DNA from: Euryarchaeota archaeon UBA256
GTDB taxonomy: Archaea > Thermoplasmatota > Poseidoniia > Poseidoniales > Poseidoniaceae
DNA length: 7,154 nt
Direction: 5' to 3'
Assembly (NCBI GenBank): GCA_002494645.1
Contig: DACE01000021.1
Coordinates: 38,900 to 46,053, forward strand
The notes under the pieces were generated by a model that saw only the letters and a list, made by a program, of their open reading frames with translations, ran no database searches and was not told the DNA's origin. The position numbers and the translations under genes are program-made. This document shows, piece after piece, positions 1 through 5,114 of the stretch; the stretch's first letter is position 1, and each line of letters begins with the position of its first letter.

Positions 1-198
1 GAGGAAACCCGTCTCGCAGAAGAAGCCCGCTTGGCAGAAGAAGCCCGCTTGGCAGAAGAAGTCCGCTTGGCAGAAGAAACCCGTCTTGCAGAGGAAGCAC
101 GGCAGGCAGAAGAAGCACGCTTGGCAGAAGAAGCACGACTGGCAGAAGAAGCCCGCCTCGCAGAGGAAGCACGGCTGGCAGAAGAAGCTCGCCTTGCT
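1..198 (+). repeat. 18-bp tandem repeat array coding for EEARLA units
   Basis: Eleven consecutive in-frame 18-base units start at bases 1, 19, 37, 55, 73, 91, 109, 127, 145, 163 and 181. A twelfth degenerate unit (DEARIQ) begins at 199. Most differences between units are at third codon positions (gca/gcc/gct for Ala, cgc/cgt/cga/cgg for Arg, ttg/ctc/ctg/ctt for Leu). The few amino-acid changes are A to V or T and L to Q. The array probably continues upstream of the window. Confidence 0.9.
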
Positions 199-426
199 GA
201 TGAAGCGAGGATTCAGGCAGAACTCGAGGCTGGCGCCGCTGCAAAACAGGCCTATTGGGACGCTCAGGCCGAAATTCCAAATCCAGAAGAGAAGGATGTG
301 CCCGATCTTCCCGAACAGCAACAGAACCCTCTATCTCCAGAATCAGACCGCTCACCACTTTCTGTCAAGGTCCTCATCGGTGTTGCAGCCGTTCTCTCCC
401 TCTTGGGAGCTTTCTTTGTTCTTTAG
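1..426 (+). CDS. Hexapeptide-repeat, C-terminally membrane-anchored protein (5' partial)
   Basis: The reading frame is open from the first base, so the start lies outside the window; 141 residues are visible. Residues 1-66 are eleven copies of a six-residue unit, E-E-A-R-L-A with minor variants, followed by one decayed copy. This charged, Ala/Leu-rich stretch should form a long helix. Its period of six does not match the heptad of a canonical coiled coil, so a rod-like single helix or TolA-like stalk is plausible. A Pro/Gln/Glu-rich linker follows (about residues 82-120). The protein ends in a hydrophobic segment (about 122-141, preceded by a Lys) that stops exactly at the TAG codon, as in tail-anchored proteins. 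The function is unknown; the likely role is a spacer or scaffold held at the membrane, with any functional domain upstream. The thioredoxin-like gene starts 29 bases downstream. Confidence 0.8.
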   Translation, partial: EETRLAEEARLAEEARLAEEVRLAEETRLAEEARQAEEARLAEEARLAEEARLAEEARLAEEARLADEARIQAELEAGAAAKQAYWDAQAEIPNPEEKDVPDLPEQQQNPLSPESDRSPLSVKVLIGVAAVLSLLGAFFVL

Positions 427-455
427 AGCGATTCAAAGCAAGTCATTTTGAGGGG

Positions 456-1016
456 ATGGCCCTTGGGACGGCTATGAACCTACAGCCCGGAGACAAAGCC
501 CCAGCTTTTGAACTCAACAATGCCAACCAAAAGGTAGGTGGTGCAACAATGACAACCGCAGATGTCGCAGGAGTGAATGGAACAGTTCTCGTCTTTGAAT
601 GCAATCATTGTCCCTATGTCATAGCGAGTATTGAACGAATGAATGCTATGGCAGTCGCCTGTAATGAACGTGGGATTGGTTTTGCTGGCATCAATTCGAA
701 CGACCCCGTCGTCTATTCAAACGACTCCTTCGAACACATGGTCAAGCGTGCTGAAGGCGGCATGCCCTATCCATATTTACACGACGACACTCAAATTGTT
801 GCCGAATCCTACGGGGCGAAACGGACGCCAGAATTCTTTCTTTTTGATGCGGAAGGGGCTCTCGTTTACCAAGGCCGAATGGACGACAGCCCTCGCAATC
901 CCAACGAGGTAACAACGTCTGAACTTGAAGACGCCATTACGGCGATGCTGGCCGGTGAACTGCCAGGTACCACATATACAGATTCAATCGGTTGTTCGGT
1001 TAAATGGAAGGCCTGA
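456..1016 (+). CDS. Thioredoxin-fold protein of the AhpC/TSA-like redoxin group (PRX_like1 type)
   Basis: This is a 186-residue protein with the layout of the redoxin/thioredoxin-like proteins often annotated as thioredoxin family protein. It has an N-terminal P-G-D-K-A-P-x-F-x-L segment (residues 11-20), then beta strand VLVFECNHCPYV carrying the redox pair C49-x-x-C52. It continues with GINSND (78-83), YPYLHDDTQ (105-113), the cis-proline motif TPEFFLF (P125), YQGRMDDS (138-145) and the C-terminal SIGCSVKW (C180) typical of this group. It most likely reduces or exchanges disulfides, or acts as a peroxiredoxin-like reductase, but the substrate is unknown. No clear signal peptide is seen, so it is probably cytosolic. 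ATG 456 was chosen because family members have about 10 residues before the P-G-D/T motif and GAGG precedes it, though only 2 bases away. ATG 474 is a real alternative. The frame stays open further upstream, but that part is low-complexity overlap with the preceding gene. Confidence 0.88.
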   Translation: MALGTAMNLQPGDKAPAFELNNANQKVGGATMTTADVAGVNGTVLVFECNHCPYVIASIERMNAMAVACNERGIGFAGINSNDPVVYSNDSFEHMVKRAEGGMPYPYLHDDTQIVAESYGAKRTPEFFLFDAEGALVYQGRMDDSPRNPNEVTTSELEDAITAMLAGELPGTTYTDSIGCSVKWKA

Positions 1017-1020
1017 GGGA
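1015..1020 (+). promoter_or_regulatory. Shine-Dalgarno site of the zinc-ribbon microprotein, overlapping the upstream stop codon
   Basis: GAGGGA begins inside the TGA stop of the thioredoxin-like gene (1014-1016) and sits 5 bases before ATG 1026. The overlap suggests translational coupling of the two genes and is the main reason to accept the short downstream frame. Confidence 0.6.
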
Positions 1021-1025
1021 TCACA

Positions 1026-1124
1026 ATGACTGGATGCCGCCGCCAATGCGACTGGGATGATGACATGGTCTGTCGCTCATGCGGTATTGATTATTCCCCA
1101 CCAAAACCCTCCGAAGAGGAATAA
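1026..1124 (+). CDS. Four-cysteine zinc-ribbon microprotein, 32 residues
   Basis: This short frame encodes 32 residues. It has C4-x3-C8, an acidic spacer W-D-D-D (10-13), C16-x2-C19 followed by Gly-Ile-Asp-Tyr, and a Pro/Glu tail ending in three Glu and TAA. Two cysteine pairs 7 residues apart, with the second pair as C-R-S-C-G, are what a minimal zinc ribbon or knuckle would show. Tiny zinc-finger proteins of this type are known to be common in archaea. A good GAGGGA ribosome binding site lies 5 bases upstream, and the gene begins 9 bases after the thioredoxin-like stop codon, so co-translation is likely. Possible roles are a small regulatory or adaptor protein, or a metal- or redox-responsive partner of the thioredoxin-like protein. 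No function can be assigned from sequence alone. It ends 11 bases before the convergent Lrp-type gene. Confidence 0.65.
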   Translation: MTGCRRQCDWDDDMVCRSCGIDYSPPKPSEEE

Positions 1125-1135
1125 AGAAAGGAACA

Positions 1136-1558
1136 TCAGTACTGTTCAAGCACCAGTTCAGTGGTTGTACTTGCGATTTCATTGGGTGCGGCGAGCCACA
1201 TCTTATCCAAGAGGGCTCGAAGTGCCATCGTGTCGTCGACGTGGACGAGAGCGACCAAGTCGGCTTCTCCTGAAACTTCATACACGATTTCAATACCATC
1301 CCAGCCCGTCACTTCGGATGCAAAGGAACCAATTTCTGAACCTGGGGCGACCTTGATACGAACCAGAGCGGTCAAACCGACACCCCCCTCCCGAATGGTG
1401 TAGCCTCGAATTGTACCGTTTTCTTCCATGCTCCTGATGTGTGTTCGCACGGTGCGTTCACTGGCCTCAACTTTCGTGGCGAGGTCCACGTAGGACATCC
1501 GTCCGTTTTTTCGGAGTTGGGCGAGAATTGCTCGGTCAATTTCAGCGATGCGGGGCAT
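1136..1558 (-). CDS. Lrp/AsnC-family transcriptional regulator
   Basis: This is a 140-residue protein with the standard two-part layout and length of Lrp/AsnC (feast/famine) regulators. Residues about 4-58 are an N-terminal winged helix-turn-helix, with I-D-R-A-I-L-A-Q-L-R-K-N-G-R, then D-L-A-T-K-V-E-A-S-E-R-T-V as the helix-turn-helix and R-G-Y-T-I as the wing. Residues about 63-137 form an alpha-beta RAM-type effector domain with the usual V-S-G-E-A-D-L-V-A-L-V core (95-105) and a terminal T-T-T-E-L-V-L strand. Such proteins form dimers to octamers, bind DNA, and respond to amino acids or other small metabolites; the ligand here is not predictable. The gene is divergent from the unknown gene at 1733 and from the enolase beyond it, so the shared gap could carry its operator. 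Autoregulation is common in the family. The ATG at 1558 gives the expected N-terminus and no Shine-Dalgarno site is visible. Confidence 0.93.
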   Translation of the reverse strand: MPRIAEIDRAILAQLRKNGRMSYVDLATKVEASERTVRTHIRSMEENGTIRGYTIREGGVGLTALVRIKVAPGSEIGSFASEVTGWDGIEIVYEVSGEADLVALVHVDDTMALRALLDKMWLAAPNEIASTTTELVLEQY

Positions 1559-1732
1559 GACTATGGCTTAACAGATTCCTATTTGAAACCTTTTATCGGG
1601 GATTTATGGCTAGATTTTATCTATTTATGTGAAAAAAACGCAATTTTGAGGAAGAAAGAGGAAAAAACGACCCGTTTCTCTTCAGATTCAAATTTCGTGA
1701 GGTTCAAAAGGATAGCGCGGTGGCGTTCATCA
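1559..1732. promoter_or_regulatory. AT-rich divergent intergenic region with a candidate TATA box for the Lrp-type gene
   Basis: These 174 bases separate two diverging genes and are clearly more AT-rich than the flanking coding sequence. On the - strand, GATAAAAGG (1589-1597) lies about 35 bases before the Lrp-type start. It is a reasonable archaeal TATA box giving a very short leader, consistent with the lack of a ribosome binding site. A second AT-rich stretch, TTTTATCTATTTATG (1615-1629), could serve either direction. A-runs at 1631-1638 and 1671-1677 are present. I could not identify a convincing promoter at the right distance for the + strand gene. Confidence 0.35.
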
Positions 1733-2170
1733 ATGCCACAAGAAGTGACCAGCGGGGTTGCCGGACTTCAATCGTTTCTTGACGACGTCGCCTCAACGCA
1801 ACGCTCTCAGCAGCAACACGATTGGTTTCAAATCGATGTAGCAGCAATGTTCTCTTCAACACCGATAATAGCGCACGAATTGAACAGAGAAACCGGAGCA
1901 GCCCTCCTCTTTCTCAACGAATCCCTTGTTCTACTGTGTCCTGAACAGACCATTCTCCATCACTTTCCGAGGCATTTGATTCACTGCTTTGTTGAAGATT
2001 TCCGAAATCAGCGAGCAGAGAATGGCGAAATGGTTTACAGGATCGAGTTATTTTCAATATCTCCGCTCGAAGAGCAATTGTGCTGGGTTGTCAAAAGTAC
2101 CTCTGAACATGAAATACCTCGCCTCCAAGCGCAGGTAGCTCGATGGATGGGCTGGCTGAACCGTTCGTGA
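1733..2170 (+). CDS. Hypothetical protein, 145 residues, upstream of enolase
   Basis: I do not recognise this protein. It is 145 residues, probably cytosolic (no signal peptide or membrane segment), and of mixed alpha/beta character. It has a hydrophilic Gln-rich N-terminus (about residues 1-30), a hydrophobic strand-like core with A-A-L-L-F-L-N-E-S-L-V-L-L-C (about 55-68), a His-rich patch in I-L-H-H-F-P-R-H-L-I-H-C (about 73-84), and a Trp-rich helical C-terminus (R-W-M-G-W-L). The Cys and His residues are not spaced like a known metal site. The frame remains open upstream to about 1439, but that part overlaps the Lrp-type gene in antisense and the AT-rich gap. ATG 1733 is therefore preferred, with GTG 1697 as an alternative; neither has a Shine-Dalgarno site. 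The enolase start follows after 57 bases without a visible TATA box, so the two may be co-transcribed. Confidence 0.65.
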   Translation: MPQEVTSGVAGLQSFLDDVASTQRSQQQHDWFQIDVAAMFSSTPIIAHELNRETGAALLFLNESLVLLCPEQTILHHFPRHLIHCFVEDFRNQRAENGEMVYRIELFSISPLEEQLCWVVKSTSEHEIPRLQAQVARWMGWLNRS

Positions 2171-2216
2171 TTTGAAGGCCCGCTTTCTTCAAGTCCCTCC
2201 TTCCACTGGCGTGCAT

Positions 2217-2221
2217 GAGGG
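2217..2221 (+). promoter_or_regulatory. Shine-Dalgarno site that fixes the GTG start of enolase
   Basis: GAGGG lies 6 bases before GTG 2228. That codon gives the N-terminal length expected for enolases, with the L-D-S-R-G motif at residues 14-18. The first in-frame ATG (2261) would delete the first strand of the N-terminal domain, so the GTG start is preferred. Confidence 0.6.
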
Positions 2222-2227
2222 CGTATT

Positions 2228-3481
2228 GTGTCGGGACACATCACTGGCTTGGACTCAAGGATGGTATTGGACAGTCGGGGTCAACCGACGGTCGAAGTTG
2301 ACTGCTACGTCGATGGGATTCTCCTCGGCCGCTCTATCGTTCCTTCCGGTGCTTCAACAGGCGCCTATGAAGCGCTCGAATTGCGAGATGGTGACGATCA
2401 ACGTTACATGGGCAAGGGTGTCCAGCAAGCCGTCAATCACGTCAAGGACCATCTCGAAGAAGCACTCGTAGGACTGCCTGTCGATGAACAGAGAATTATT
2501 GATGAAGTCATGATTGAACTTGACGGCACCTCCAATAAATCAAAGATCGGAGCGAATGCGATGTTGGGTGCATCACTCGCCTGCCTTCATGCAGGAGCAG
2601 CAAGCCACGAATTGCCTCTTTGGAAGTATGTCGGAGGGGTTGCTGGAGGCCTCATGCCGGTTCCGATGTTGAATATTTTGAACGGAGGAGCTCATGCGGC
2701 ATCCAATGTTGACGTTCAGGAATTTATGGTCATGCCGCACGGATTTGATACCTTTGCAGAAGGTTTGAGGGCGGGGGTAGAAACTTACCATTCCCTCAAA
2801 ACAGAACTCAAGAAAGACGGACTGCTTGGTGGAATTGGTGACGAGGGTGGCTTTGCCCCAAACCTCCCCACCAATGAAGAAGGCCTCAAGTACATGGTCA
2901 GAGCCATTGAAGGGGCAGGTTACTCAACCGAAGAAATCGGCATTGCTTTGGATGTTGCCTCAACGGAATTTCACCAGGATGATGGCTATCATATTGAGGG
3001 CAAGGTCATCTCCAGCGAAGAGCTCGGGAACATGTATGCTGGTTGGCTTGATGACTACCCCATCCTCTCAATAGAAGACGGGTTCGGAGAAGATGACTGG
3101 GCAGGATGGGCCGCCTTTACTCGAGCACACGGCCACCGCGTTCAGAGCGTTGGCGACGACCTTTTCGTGACGCAGTCCGAACGTCTCTCCCAAGGCATCG
3201 AATTGGGTGCTGCGAATGCCATGTTGGTGAAATTGAACCAAGTTGGAACGGTTACTGAAACGCTTGAAGCCATGGATTTAGCAACAACGAACGGTCTCAA
3301 CAATGTCGTTTCCCACCGCAGCGGTGAATCGGAAGATGTGACGATTGCAGATTTCGCTGTTGGAACCCGTGCGGGACAAATCAAAACCGGTGCACCCGCC
3401 CGGTCCGACCGAGTAGCAAAATACAACCAATTACTCCGGATTGCAGAAGATGTCCACGAATACAAATCACCCTTTGCTTAG
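2228..3481 (+). CDS. eno: Enolase (phosphopyruvate hydratase)
   Basis: This protein interconverts 2-phosphoglycerate and phosphoenolpyruvate in glycolysis and gluconeogenesis, in the cytosol, using Mg2+. It has 417 residues, normal for the family. The N-terminal domain carries L-D-S-R-G and the mobile loop S-G-A-S-T-G (40-45) before E-A-L-E-L-R-D-G-D. The barrel domain holds L-N-G-G-A-H-A (H156), V-Q-E-F-M (E165), G-D-E-G-G-F-A-P (acid/base E206), metal ligands D242, E283 and D310 (in G-D-D-L-F-V-T), K335 in V-K-L-N-Q-V-G, S-H-R-S-G-E (H363) and I-K-T-G-A-P (K386). It closes with the typical K-Y-N-Q-L-L-R-I. All catalytic positions I can align are intact, so it should be active. One small oddity is I-E-D-G in place of the usual I-E-D-P after the metal ligand E283. 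The GTG start is supported by a GAGGG site. It probably shares a transcript with the preceding unknown gene. Confidence 0.97.
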   Translation: MSGHITGLDSRMVLDSRGQPTVEVDCYVDGILLGRSIVPSGASTGAYEALELRDGDDQRYMGKGVQQAVNHVKDHLEEALVGLPVDEQRIIDEVMIELDGTSNKSKIGANAMLGASLACLHAGAASHELPLWKYVGGVAGGLMPVPMLNILNGGAHAASNVDVQEFMVMPHGFDTFAEGLRAGVETYHSLKTELKKDGLLGGIGDEGGFAPNLPTNEEGLKYMVRAIEGAGYSTEEIGIALDVASTEFHQDDGYHIEGKVISSEELGNMYAGWLDDYPILSIEDGFGEDDWAGWAAFTRAHGHRVQSVGDDLFVTQSERLSQGIELGAANAMLVKLNQVGTVTETLEAMDLATTNGLNNVVSHRSGESEDVTIADFAVGTRAGQIKTGAPARSDRVAKYNQLLRIAEDVHEYKSPFA

Positions 3482-3495
3482 GTAAAAAATCAGCG

Positions 3496-3503
3496 TTTAT
3501 ATA
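3496..3503 (+). promoter_or_regulatory. Archaeal TATA box of the surface-protein operon (leaderless start)
   Basis: TTTATATA is a perfect archaeal box A. Its centre is about 26 bases before ATG 3526, so transcription should begin at or within a base or two of the start codon and the mRNA should be leaderless. Consistent with this, no Shine-Dalgarno site is found before the ATG. The short stretch between box and start is unusually GC-rich and contains CGGGAC twice, at 3507-3512 and 3517-3522, exactly one 10-base step apart, plus the palindromes CCCGGG and CCGCGG. These could be a repressor site, but this is only a suggestion. Confidence 0.8.
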
Positions 3504-3525
3504 CCCCGGGACGCCGCGGGACACC

Positions 3526-5103
3526 ATGAAGCGAATCAGTGCATTCCTTATCGTAGCCTGCCTCTTAATCTCAGTCACACCGCTCAATGTGTCGGCGGAC
3601 GAGACACAAGATATACCAGCCAATGCACAGGCGACTGGCGTCCATGACAGCCTCGTGGCCGCCCTCGCCCACGCCAACCTCGTCACCGCCCTCCAAGCAG
3701 ACGGTCCCTTCACGGTCTTCGCCCCAACCGATGCAGCCTTCGCAGCTGCTGGCATCGACCTCGCAGACTTCGATACCGATGAAGAAAACGCAACCCTTGC
3801 GGACATTCTCCTCTATCACGTCTACTCCGGCTCCGTCGCATCCAGCGCTGTTACTGACGGCCTCACCGTCACCATGCTCAACGGTGATGATGCAACCTTC
3901 ACAGTCACCAACAGCACCGTCCAAATTGGGTCAGCAACCGTCACCACTCCAGACGTCGCTGCCTCCAACGGAATCATCCACGTGATCGACACTGTCCTCA
4001 CACCCCCAGCAGACCCTGCTCCTCAAGGACCACCAGGCGAAATCTGCTACAACATCAACACACACACCATCGTTGCAGGCGCTGACCAAGCGACCTGTGA
4101 GGCTTACATGTACGTAACAGACTACGAAATGAATGGTCAAACCATTACCGGTTGCTACAATACCGTCACACACGCTGTGACCAATGTATCCCAAACTATC
4201 TGCGAGAGCTACATGTGGACTCCAGCGGTCAACCTCGCTATGACCGCATCTGCCACAACCATCCACACATCACTTGTAGCGGCCCTCACTGCTGCGAACC
4301 TCGTCGACACATTGAGCGGCACGGACAACTACACGGTCTTTGCTCCAACAGATGCAGCCTTCGCAGCTGCAGGTATTGACCTCGCAACCTTTGACACCGC
4401 TGAAGAGATTGCTGTCCTCACCGATATCCTGCTCTACCACGTGGTCGCTGGAACTACATTGTCCACAGACCTTGCAGATGGCACCAACACGGTCACAGCA
4501 GCGAACGGCGATTCACTCGATATCGTCGTGTCCGCCTCTGGAGTGAGTGTTGGGGCATCAGCCGCAGCAGTCGTTCTTGCAGACGTCCCCGCTTCAAACG
4601 GTGTAATTCATGTCATTGACGCAGTGCTTACTCCGCCTGCGGACCCAACCCCCGATCCATTCGAAGGCGTTGATTGTGCTGAAACCATCGGAATTGGGAC
4701 TACTGGCTACGCCTTCACACCCGACCCTGTGACCATCGCAGTCGGAGAAACGGTATGTTGGTCGTGGGAAGATGAAAGTATGCCTCACAACGTCAAGGAA
4801 GTCACCGGTTACAAATCAACGAACTTCGTTGAAGGTGGTATCACCTCTGGTGCAGCAGCCTCAACCGTGAACTTCTACTACACCTTCACCGAAGACACCA
4901 CCTTCTTCTATGCCTGTGAACCTCACGTGGCACTGAACATGTTCGGAGAAGTTGTTGTTGGAGACGGTGGCGCAGGAGACGATGCTGCTTCCACAACCGA
5001 TTCTGACGAGGAAGAAAACACTCCCGGATTCATGGTCATCTCAACCCTTATCGCCGTTATCGGTGCGCTTGCCCTCATGGGACGAACATCCCGTGATGAC
5101 TAA
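3526..5103 (+). CDS. Secreted FAS1 - Cys-repeat - FAS1 - cupredoxin surface protein with PGF-CTERM anchor
   Basis: This 525-residue exported protein has five parts. Residues 1-24 are a signal peptide (K-R, hydrophobic core, likely cut after V-S-A). A first fasciclin (FAS1) domain spans about 38-161 with F-A-P-T-D-A-A-F and L-L-Y-H-V. Two Cys-repeat units follow (about 173-231; C174/C191 and C210/C226). A second FAS1 domain (245-371) is closely similar to the first. A plastocyanin/azurin-type domain spans about 383-477, with type-1 copper ligands H421 (P-H-N-V) and C464-x2-H467-x4-M472; C384 and C411 may form a disulfide. After an acidic Thr/Asp/Glu linker comes T-P-G-F (499-502), a hydrophobic segment and a basic G-R-T-S-R end: a PGF-CTERM signal for archaeosortase processing and lipid anchoring. 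FAS1 domains usually mediate adhesion, and the cupredoxin implies one-electron transfer at the cell surface. N-x-S/T sites (N88, N129, N220, N268) would allow glycosylation. It is the first gene of the operon. Confidence 0.93.
   Translation: MKRISAFLIVACLLISVTPLNVSADETQDIPANAQATGVHDSLVAALAHANLVTALQADGPFTVFAPTDAAFAAAGIDLADFDTDEENATLADILLYHVYSGSVASSAVTDGLTVTMLNGDDATFTVTNSTVQIGSATVTTPDVAASNGIIHVIDTVLTPPADPAPQGPPGEICYNINTHTIVAGADQATCEAYMYVTDYEMNGQTITGCYNTVTHAVTNVSQTICESYMWTPAVNLAMTASATTIHTSLVAALTAANLVDTLSGTDNYTVFAPTDAAFAAAGIDLATFDTAEEIAVLTDILLYHVVAGTTLSTDLADGTNTVTAANGDSLDIVVSASGVSVGASAAAVVLADVPASNGVIHVIDAVLTPPADPTPDPFEGVDCAETIGIGTTGYAFTPDPVTIAVGETVCWSWEDESMPHNVKEVTGYKSTNFVEGGITSGAAASTVNFYYTFTEDTTFFYACEPHVALNMFGEVVVGDGGAGDDAASTTDSDEEENTPGFMVISTLIAVIGALALMGRTSRDD
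3637..4638 (+). repeat. Internal duplication of the FAS1 domain
   Basis: The two FAS1-coding segments (about 3637-4008 and 4258-4638) align with a constant offset of 621 bases (207 codons) across their conserved cores. One 20-base stretch is identical in both (3730-3749 and 4351-4370). The surrounding 45 bases (3721-3765 versus 4342-4386) differ only at synonymous third positions. This points to a duplication within the gene, recent or kept uniform by gene conversion. Confidence 0.8.
4039..4218 (+). repeat. Tandem two-copy Cys-repeat unit between the FAS1 domains
   Basis: Two adjacent units share the pattern C-Y-N, then T-H, then Q, then C-E-x-Y-M. Copy 1 has C174, H180, Q188 and C191; copy 2 has C210, H216, Q223 and C226. 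The copies are about 36 residues apart. The paired cysteines (spacing 17 and 16) probably form a disulfide in each unit, which suits an exported protein. I do not recognise this as a named domain. Confidence 0.7.
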
Positions 5104-5114
5104 GGTAGAACGCC

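Noticed and set aside
1..198. 18-base repeats as a possible CRISPR or non-coding satellite
   Set aside because: The units are directly adjacent with no spacers, stay in frame, and vary mostly at third codon positions, so they are protein-coding repeats.
255..455. Upstream extension of the thioredoxin-like frame, adding 67 residues
   Set aside because: The extra residues overlap the preceding gene in another frame, are Arg/Ser/Cys-rich low-complexity sequence, and do not belong to the thioredoxin fold.
1439..1732. N-terminal extension of the unknown protein to 243 residues
   Set aside because: It runs antisense through the Lrp-type gene and the AT-rich intergenic region; the composition changes to Lys/Arg-rich and looks non-coding.
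3504..3522. GC-rich block before the FAS1 gene as a transcription terminator for enolase
   Set aside because: The palindromes are only 6 bases long, no T-run follows, and the block lies downstream of the TATA box of the next gene.
3381..3806. 141-codon antisense frame across the enolase end and the FAS1 gene start
   Set aside because: It covers the promoter and signal peptide of a clear gene, has Ala/Ser/Arg-rich composition typical of antisense shadow, and shows no domain.
3571..4266. Antisense frames of 111 and 117 codons within the FAS1 gene, rich in Gly, Val, Cys and Asp
   Set aside because: They mirror the Thr/Ala/Pro codon pattern of the sense gene, and no start signals were found.
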